Positions 5,163 to 9,627 of a stretch of DNA of 9,627 nucleotides are shown here, piece after piece. The position numbers were made by a program, and so were the translations under genes. Under the pieces are notes generated by a model that saw nothing but the letters and a program-made list of their open reading frames with translations, did not search any database and was not told the DNA's origin. Numbering within the stretch: position 1 is the stretch's first letter; every line of letters starts with the position of its first letter. The stretch is from an uncultured Selenomonadaceae bacterium (lineage in GTDB: Bacteria; Bacillota; Negativicutes; Selenomonadales; Selenomonadaceae), in contig CAJOKY010000066.1 of assembly GCA_905235425.1 (NCBI GenBank), positions 1 through 9,627 of the forward strand, written 5' to 3'.

Positions 5163-5663
5163 TCAGCGATAATTTTGGTCATCAGTGCGAATATAAGTTT
5201 TCAAGACATAACCTTTTACGCCGCGATATCTTACGCAGAAAAAATCTTCTGTATCTTCGTAATGATATACCGTAACGCGTTCACCGAGCGGAATTTGCAT
5301 AAGTTCGGCGGCAGTTACGGCAGGTTCTGCGCGAAGTGTAATTGAGATTTTGCAGTTTACGACAGTACCACCGATAGGCGATCCGCTCCTGTCTGCCGAA
5401 AGATATTGCGCCAGTGCGTAACCTACAATGCCGTCATAATTAATTTTGTAAAAGCCGTTTCCTGCGTTTTCGATAAAGCCGACAGCTTGACCGAGCGGAA
5501 TTTGTGCAAGTTCATTCGCGTAAATCGACGGCGCATCGCGCAGAGTGATTGATTCGTTGCACTCTACGACAAACATTGTTGAAATGATTTTGTTATTCGC
5601 AAACGCCGAAGAAGTTATTATCAACGCGCAGATTGTCAACGCGATTGAAAAGATTTTTTTCAT
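5163..5663 (-). CDS. Secreted protein with two SH3b domains
   Basis: Bacterial SH3b domains usually bind cell-wall peptides or glycans. This 166-residue protein has a Sec signal peptide (MKKIFSIALTICALIITSSAFA, cleavage after AFA at about 22) and then two homologous modules. Module 1 spans about 32-90 (NESITLRDAPSIYANELAQIPLG...GIVGYALAQYLS) and module 2 about 100-160 (KISITLRAEPAVTAAELMQIPLG...GVKGYVLKTYIR). No catalytic domain is attached, so it may be a wall-binding or periplasmic sensor or adaptor protein. The ATG lies 4 bp after the gpmI stop without a strong ribosome binding site, so translation is probably coupled to gpmI. The ligand is unknown. Confidence 0.88.
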   Translation of the reverse strand: MKKIFSIALTICALIITSSAFANNKIISTMFVVECNESITLRDAPSIYANELAQIPLGQAVGFIENAGNGFYKINYDGIVGYALAQYLSADRSGSPIGGTVVNCKISITLRAEPAVTAAELMQIPLGERVTVYHYEDTEDFFCVRYRGVKGYVLKTYIRTDDQNYR

Positions 5664-5667
5664 AATG

Positions 5668-7203
5668 CTACTTCATTGTAACAAGATTTTTACCGGTCAT
5701 TTCAGCCGGAATTTCCATACCTGCCAAAGTCAAAAGCGTGGGAGCAACGTCGCAAAGTGCGCCTTCGCCTACCGATGCAACGCGATCTGACACTACGATA
5801 ATCGGCACGGGGTTAGTGGTATGTGCAGTGAACGGCTCTTTAAGCTTGTAGTCAAACATTTGATCCGCGTTGCCGTGATCCGCAATGATAACGACTTCGC
5901 CGCCGACTTTCTTCATGCACTCTACAAAAATTCCTACACATACGTCAACCGTTTCAACGGCTTTAACTGCCGCTTTCATAACGCCGGTGTGTCCTACCAT
6001 GTCGCCGTTTGCAAAGTTCAAAATTATGAAGTCATATTTTTCGGAAAGGATAGCCTCAACAACTTTCAACGTGACAGTAGGCGCGCTCATTTCCGGCTTA
6101 AGATCATACGTCGCAACTTTCGGCGAAGGTACCAAAATTCTGTCTTCGCCCTTGTACGGTTCCTCGACGCCGCCGTTAAAGAAGAAAGTCACGTGCGCAT
6201 ATTTTTCAGTTTCAGCGATACGAAGTTGAGTAAGTCCCGCCTTGCTGATTGTTTCACCGAGACCGTTTGAAACAGTTTCCGGCGGGTAGGCAACCGTAAC
6301 ATTGAGACCCTCTTCATACTGCGCCATTGTTACGAAGGGAACTTTTTTAAGCTCTTCGACGCGCGGGAAACCTTCAAATTTATCATCAGTGAAAGCGTGC
6401 GTCATTTCGCGACCGCGATCGGGACGGAAGTTGAAGAAAATAATTCCGTCATTGGTTTTAACGCCGTCATAATCGCCGATAACTACGGGATTTACAAATT
6501 CGTCAGTAACCTTGTTGTCGTAGGATTCTTTAATCGCCGTAGCGGCATCAGCTTTTTTCGGCGCATCCGCCTTTGCAATGGCGTTATAAGCTTTTTCTAC
6601 GCGATCCCAGCGTTTATCGCGATCCATTGCGTAGTAGCGTCCGGAAATAGTAGCGATTTGACCAATGCCGATTTCTTTAATCTTATCTTCAAGCGCGGCA
6701 AGATATTCAGCGGCACTGGAAGGGGGAACGTCGCGACCGTCCAAAAATGCATGTACGTAAACTTTCTTAACGCCTTTATCCTTCGCCAATTTCAAAAGTC
6801 CGTAGACATGCTCGGTGTGGCTGTGAACGCCGCCCGGTGAAAGAAGTCCGAAAAGGTGAAGTGCTCCGCCCGATGCAACGACTTTATCTGCTACGCCTAC
6901 AAGCGCCTTGTTTTGGAAAAAGTCACCGTCACGAATCGCCTTTGTAATTTTGGTAAGCGGCTGATAAATGATTCTGCCTGCGCCGATATTCATGTGACCG
7001 ACTTCGGAATTGCCCATTTGCCCGTCAGGAAGACCGACATATTCGCCGGACGCCTGCAATTTCGCATTGGGATATTTTTTCGCAAGTTCATCAAGTACAG
7101 GCGTGTTGCCGACTTGAATTGCGTTGTATTTATCGGTAACGTCGCCGATACCCCAACCGTCCATAATAATCAAGCAAATAGGCGCGTGTTTAATTGTTGC
7201 CAT
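5668..7203 (-). CDS. gpmI: 2,3-bisphosphoglycerate-independent phosphoglycerate mutase
   Basis: Cytoplasmic glycolytic enzyme interconverting 3- and 2-phosphoglycerate through a phosphoserine intermediate with two manganese ions. The 511-residue length is normal for the family. Visible active-site elements are MDGWG (Asp15, metal), GNSEVGH with Ser66 as the phosphorylated serine, HAFLDGRDVPPSSA, FRPDRGREM (substrate-binding arginines), ANGDMVGHTG, IADHGNAD and HTTNPVP (metal ligands). The ATG has GAGAGGAG about 10 nt upstream. It is part of a minus-strand cluster with tpiA, but three other genes stand between them. The SH3b gene follows 4 bp downstream, and the transcript likely ends at the hairpin 5088-5112. 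Confidence 0.98.
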   Translation of the reverse strand: MATIKHAPICLIIMDGWGIGDVTDKYNAIQVGNTPVLDELAKKYPNAKLQASGEYVGLPDGQMGNSEVGHMNIGAGRIIYQPLTKITKAIRDGDFFQNKALVGVADKVVASGGALHLFGLLSPGGVHSHTEHVYGLLKLAKDKGVKKVYVHAFLDGRDVPPSSAAEYLAALEDKIKEIGIGQIATISGRYYAMDRDKRWDRVEKAYNAIAKADAPKKADAATAIKESYDNKVTDEFVNPVVIGDYDGVKTNDGIIFFNFRPDRGREMTHAFTDDKFEGFPRVEELKKVPFVTMAQYEEGLNVTVAYPPETVSNGLGETISKAGLTQLRIAETEKYAHVTFFFNGGVEEPYKGEDRILVPSPKVATYDLKPEMSAPTVTLKVVEAILSEKYDFIILNFANGDMVGHTGVMKAAVKAVETVDVCVGIFVECMKKVGGEVVIIADHGNADQMFDYKLKEPFTAHTTNPVPIIVVSDRVASVGEGALCDVAPTLLTLAGMEIPAEMTGKNLVTMK

Positions 7204-7255
7204 CTAAAAAAATCTCCTCTCTTAACCTAAAACAAATATAAAAATTGTCGCGAGT

Positions 7256-7804
7256 TTAACTCTTGTGTTGAGTTCTCTTGCGTCGAGTTTTAATTGGTGC
7301 TCCTAATCTGCACCAAGTAGCAAAATTTTCACAGTTATTGTACAAAATATTATAGTCTGTCTCACCAAGCCGCGATTGTGCGCGATAAATAATTTGACCG
7401 GGAGTATAAACAGTATCCTCTTCGACGCGATAAAGATCGTCACCGTCAGCGAATCTGCCTAAGGAGGTATGGCGAACTACACAGTCATTGTATTCATAAA
7501 CGCCGCCTTGTCCGTCATAAATTCCGTGATGAGTATAAACTGAACGTATTGTTGCGATATGGTCGCCTTTTTCAAATTGTTTTCTGGCTTGAGAAACGCT
7601 AATATCTGTTATACCATGATAAATACGATGCGCAAGAGCCGTCGATTTTGAAAAATTAATCACGGTATCTTTGATGTTATTCACCACTTCTTCAACATCT
7701 CCCGAGCCATGTGGGTCGTTCGCTTTCCAATCGCGCTCGTCTTTGCGAACAGGTGATTCACGCACAGGATCACCTGGATGCCGTCGCCGTCTATTATCGC
7801 TCAT
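7256..7804 (-). CDS. LRAT-domain protein (NlpC/P60-related cysteine acyltransferase/hydrolase fold)
   Basis: LRAT-like proteins belong to the permuted NlpC/P60 superfamily; characterised animal members are lipid acyltransferases or phospholipases using a His/His/Cys site. This 182-residue protein opens with a basic segment (MSDNRRRRHP) and a linker, then the domain at about 78-168: KGDHIATI, THHGIYDGQGGVYEY with His92 as the likely catalytic base, YTPGQIIYRAQSRLGE, and YNILYNNCENFATWCRLG with Cys158 as nucleophile. The usual second histidine, about 12 residues after the first, aligns with Glu104, and NCEHF is NCENF. There is no signal peptide or clear TM segment. AAGGAGG lies 9 nt before the ATG. 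It sits 39 bp after the NTF2-like gene and about 50 bp before gpmI, with no terminator between. Activity and substrate are unknown. Confidence 0.82.
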   Translation of the reverse strand: MSDNRRRRHPGDPVRESPVRKDERDWKANDPHGSGDVEEVVNNIKDTVINFSKSTALAHRIYHGITDISVSQARKQFEKGDHIATIRSVYTHHGIYDGQGGVYEYNDCVVRHTSLGRFADGDDLYRVEEDTVYTPGQIIYRAQSRLGETDYNILYNNCENFATWCRLGAPIKTRRKRTQHKS

Positions 7805-7843
7805 CTACCATAACCTCCTTGTTATAGATGTGTTGAATTACAA

Positions 7844-8281
7844 TTACACTCCCCAAACGTGCTTGTCGCTGATATGGTAGTGGATGTCACGTGCTTTAAT
7901 CAGCCATGAGCCGTTTTTATTTTCGTAAATGTCCTCACAATAAAAGCAGTGATTATTTATAAAATTCGTGCCGCCTTCTTCAGTGACGTGAACCGCAAAA
8001 CCGAATAAAAGCCCCGTCGCCTTATCCTTTGTCAAGAAGTCAATGACGTGTTGACCGTTTACATAATGACATTGCTTAATCATAGTGGTAAACGGCTTTA
8101 AACTGTGTTCATAATTGGCAAGACCGCGAATTTCCAAAATCATTTCTTCGCCTATATAAATGCGAATTTGGACATCACGAGTTAAAAATTTTTTCTGTTC
8201 GGCGGGATTGCCTTCCAAATTTGAAAACTTCCCTACCAAACGCTGAATTTCCAAAGTGTTGCTGATATTTTCTTGTGTCAT
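7844..8281 (-). CDS. NTF2-like / SnoaL-like domain protein
   Basis: A 145-residue single-domain protein with the layout of the NTF2-like superfamily: an N-terminal helix region (ISNTLEIQRLVGKFSNLEG), FLTRDVQIRIYIGEE, then the long strands GQHVIDFLTKDKATGLLFGFAVHV and NFINNHCFYCEDIYENKNGSWLIKARDIHYH. The last resembles the common 'Y.D.Y...dG.W.I..R' ending of SnoaL-like folds. Members of this fold can be isomerases, dehydratases or mere ligand binders, so the reaction cannot be predicted. The start is an ATG with no good Shine-Dalgarno. The neighbours are the LRAT-like gene downstream and, upstream beyond a terminator-like hairpin, a coiled-coil membrane protein. Confidence 0.7.
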   Translation of the reverse strand: MTQENISNTLEIQRLVGKFSNLEGNPAEQKKFLTRDVQIRIYIGEEMILEIRGLANYEHSLKPFTTMIKQCHYVNGQHVIDFLTKDKATGLLFGFAVHVTEEGGTNFINNHCFYCEDIYENKNGSWLIKARDIHYHISDKHVWGV

Positions 8282-8298
8282 AATAAATCACGCATCTT

Positions 8299-8327
8299 TT
8301 ATTAAATTAATTTCTTAATTAAGTAAA
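8299..8327 (-). promoter_or_regulatory. Weak candidate promoter for the NTF2-like gene
   Basis: On the minus strand TTTACT (8322-8327) and TAATAA (8299-8304) are spaced by 17 bp just downstream of the hairpin at 8328-8379. In such AT-rich DNA this could be chance, and the resulting leader of about 10 nt lacks a clear ribosome binding site. Confidence 0.25.
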
Positions 8328-8379
8328 AGCCGCCAACTTTGCAACCAGTAACTAATTACCAGCCACTAAGTTGACGGCT
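8325..8379 (-). terminator. Long-loop intrinsic terminator between the coiled-coil gene and the NTF2-like gene
   Basis: On the minus strand AGCCGTCAACTT (8379-8368) pairs with AAGTTGGCGGCT (8339-8328) in a 12-bp stem with one mismatch, followed by TTTTACTT. The 28-nt loop is unusually large and holds repeat-like sequence (TAACTAATTACCAG on the + strand) similar in style to the region 2756-2913. It would end or attenuate tpiA/coiled-coil transcription. Confidence 0.6.
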
Positions 8380-8402
8380 CTACCCTTCAGAAATTTATTA
8401 GA

Positions 8403-8684
8403 CTATTTCAAAAGTACGGCGATAACCATTGCCGCAATACCGATTATAGTAACAATAGACATATTGCGAACGTGTTTGCCCATACCTTCGATAGACTGTC
8501 TGATTTCATTCATATCGGTATTTTGCTTTTGGCGCAATTCGCGTATATCTTCATCTTGTCTTTTACGAGCTTCCCTACTTTCATCAATGAACATATCAAG
8601 TTTTGTGCTAATATTGCTGACTTGCTGTTCAAGACTTGTTACGCGCGTTTCAAGCTTGTCAACTCTTGATTCAATATCCGCCAT
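8403..8684 (-). CDS. Small coiled-coil protein with C-terminal membrane anchor (XhlA-like architecture)
   Basis: I chose the ATG at 8682-8684, giving MADIESRVDKLETRV and 93 residues; AAAGGTGG lies just upstream, while the in-frame GTG at 8696 overlaps that site. Residues 4-70 are a continuous heptad-like coiled coil (VDKLETRVTSLEQQVSNI, then the charged REARKRQDEDIRELRQKQ), and residues about 75-92 (MSIVTIIGIAAMVIAVLL) form one C-terminal transmembrane segment with a final Lys. This layout resembles XhlA-type phage or PBSX haemolysin-like proteins, but no holin or endolysin gene is adjacent, so a phage role is not supported. It follows tpiA by 42 bp. Function unknown. Confidence 0.7.
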   Translation of the reverse strand: MADIESRVDKLETRVTSLEQQVSNISTKLDMFIDESREARKRQDEDIRELRQKQNTDMNEIRQSIEGMGKHVRNMSIVTIIGIAAMVIAVLLK

Positions 8685-8726
8685 GATTATCACCACCTTT
8701 CAAAAAATTTTGCGAAAGAATTTATC

Positions 8727-9476
8727 TTAGAAATTTACAATCGCGCTGAAGTCCGGAGCCTTCAAAGATGCGCCGCCGACCAATGCACCGTCAACGTTGG
8801 GCTGTTTCATAAGGTCTTTAATAGTAGCCGGTTTTACGCTGCCGCCGTATTGAATACGAATAGCGTCCGCCGCATCTTGACCAAATTTCTTCGCAACTGC
8901 TTCACGAATAGCTTTACAGACTTCCTCAGCCTGTTCAAACGTCGCAGTCTTGCCCGTGCCGATAGCCCAAATAGGTTCGTACGCAATGACGAGTTTTGCC
9001 ACTTCTTTAGCCGTGAAACCTTCAAGCGCCGCGTTAATCTGATTTACAACGTGATCAATATACGTTCCGGCTTCGCGAATTTCAAGGGATTCTCCACAGC
9101 AGATAATAGGCGTGATACCCGCATTGAAAGCGGCTTTAGCGCGTTTGTTGACACCTTCGTCAGTTTCGCCGAAATAATCGCGGCGTTCGCTGTGACCGAG
9201 TATAACGAAGTCAACGCCGATTTCATTCAGCATGCCGGTTGAAATTTCGCCGGTGAAAGCGCCTTTAGCTTCCCAGTGAACATTCTGCGCGGCAACGTGA
9301 ATATTTGTACCTTTAACAGCCTTTGCAACAGCGGCAAGCGCGGTAGCAGTAGGAGCAACAACGACGCGGCAAGGCGGATTCTTTACAAGCGGGATTAACT
9401 CTTCGACAAGAGCCGTACCCTCTTTAATCGTGTTGTTCATCTTCCAGTTACCGGCAATAATCGGAGTTCTAGCCAT
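8727..9476 (-). CDS. tpiA: Triosephosphate isomerase
   Basis: Cytoplasmic glycolytic enzyme interconverting dihydroxyacetone phosphate and glyceraldehyde 3-phosphate. The 249-residue length is normal. The catalytic residues are all present: Lys12 in GNWKMN, His95 in GHSERRDYFGE, and Glu167 in AYEPIWAIGTGKTA, the last also supplying the mobile phosphate-gripping loop. The phosphate-binding GGSVKP and the terminal VDGALVGGASL motifs are intact. GGGAGG about 8 nt before the ATG supports the start. In many Bacillota tpiA lies between pgk and gpmI. Here gpmI is more than 1.5 kb downstream, and the upstream neighbour lies outside the window. Confidence 0.98.
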   Translation of the reverse strand: MARTPIIAGNWKMNNTIKEGTALVEELIPLVKNPPCRVVVAPTATALAAVAKAVKGTNIHVAAQNVHWEAKGAFTGEISTGMLNEIGVDFVILGHSERRDYFGETDEGVNKRAKAAFNAGITPIICCGESLEIREAGTYIDHVVNQINAALEGFTAKEVAKLVIAYEPIWAIGTGKTATFEQAEEVCKAIREAVAKKFGQDAADAIRIQYGGSVKPATIKDLMKQPNVDGALVGGASLKAPDFSAIVNF

Positions 9477-9509
9477 TTTTACAGCCTCCCTAAATTTTTA
9501 TGAGTTGCA

Positions 9510-9624
9510 TTTCCCCTGAGTGGGGAGAGCCGCAAAACGGTGGATAAGGCAGCAAAAGTCAATATCTGCCTAAAACACCTCATCCTTCATCATGCGGCTT
9601 CGCCGCCCCCTCAAAGGGAAGGCT
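9510..9624. repeat. Imperfect inverted repeat, MITE- or REP-like intergenic element
   Basis: Upstream of tpiA an approximately 115-bp segment is built as nested inverted repeats. AGGCAG (9547-9552) pairs with CTGCCT (9566-9571); GGTGG and CACCTCATCC flank them. The outer arms both begin TTCCC on their own strand: TTCCCCTGAGTGGGGAGAGCCGC on the left and TTCCCTTTGAGGGGG...GCCGC on the right. Inner small hairpins GCGGC-TTC-GCCGC and CCCCTGAGTGGGG are also present. There is no coding sequence. The window ends just after the right arm, so the outer boundary is uncertain. Confidence 0.55.
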
Positions 9625-9627
9625 TTA

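Noticed and set aside
5821..7230. Several long + strand open frames opposite gpmI (and likewise opposite tpiA)
   Set aside because: They are antisense shadows of well-supported glycolytic genes, lack family motifs and have no convincing ribosome binding sites.
8403..8684. Phage lysis gene (XhlA/holin module)
   Set aside because: Only the coiled-coil plus TM layout fits; there is no holin, endolysin or other phage gene in the window.

Overview
The window looks like chromosomal DNA of a low-to-medium GC member of the Bacillota. Strong AGGAGG-type ribosome binding sites, TTG and GTG starts, a [NiFe]-hydrogenase maturation gene and the tpiA/gpmI pairing suggest an anaerobe, perhaps a Negativicute. 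That placement is an inference from style and gene content, because no marker gene is present.

Left part, + strand (1-968): the 3' part of a comF-type phosphoribosyltransferase gene overlaps hypA, the nickel-delivery factor for [NiFe] hydrogenase. After a short gap without an intact gene, a minus-strand membrane protein with a poly-serine linker and an OB-fold domain (1126-1761) is transcribed divergently from a short-chain dehydrogenase (1921-2754). A run of ten G lies where the -35/-10 spacer of the membrane-protein gene would be. Next comes an unusual AT-rich degenerate heptamer repeat region (2756-2913), then a two-gene + strand unit: an exported flavodoxin-like lipoprotein and a YigZ/IMPACT protein.

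Middle, - strand (4224-5130): a BrnT/BrnA type II toxin-antitoxin locus. It carries a second, diverged brnA and, between the two antitoxins, a 3' remnant of a second brnT, which is the footprint of a tandem duplication followed by deletion. Both antitoxins stop where the family's C-terminal ribbon-helix-helix normally begins. The locus is bracketed by two almost identical 49-bp terminator elements.

Right part, - strand (5163-9476): tpiA and gpmI, two glycolytic enzymes that often sit next to each other, are separated by a small coiled-coil/TM protein, a terminator-like hairpin, an NTF2/SnoaL-like protein and an LRAT-like cysteine acyltransferase/hydrolase-fold protein. gpmI is followed 4 bp later by a secreted tandem SH3b protein. 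The window ends in an imperfect inverted repeat (about 9510-9624) that resembles a small palindromic intergenic element.

The parts most worth a second look are the rearranged brn locus with its twin terminators, the G10 promoter candidate, the heptamer repeat region and the accessory genes lodged inside the glycolytic cluster.
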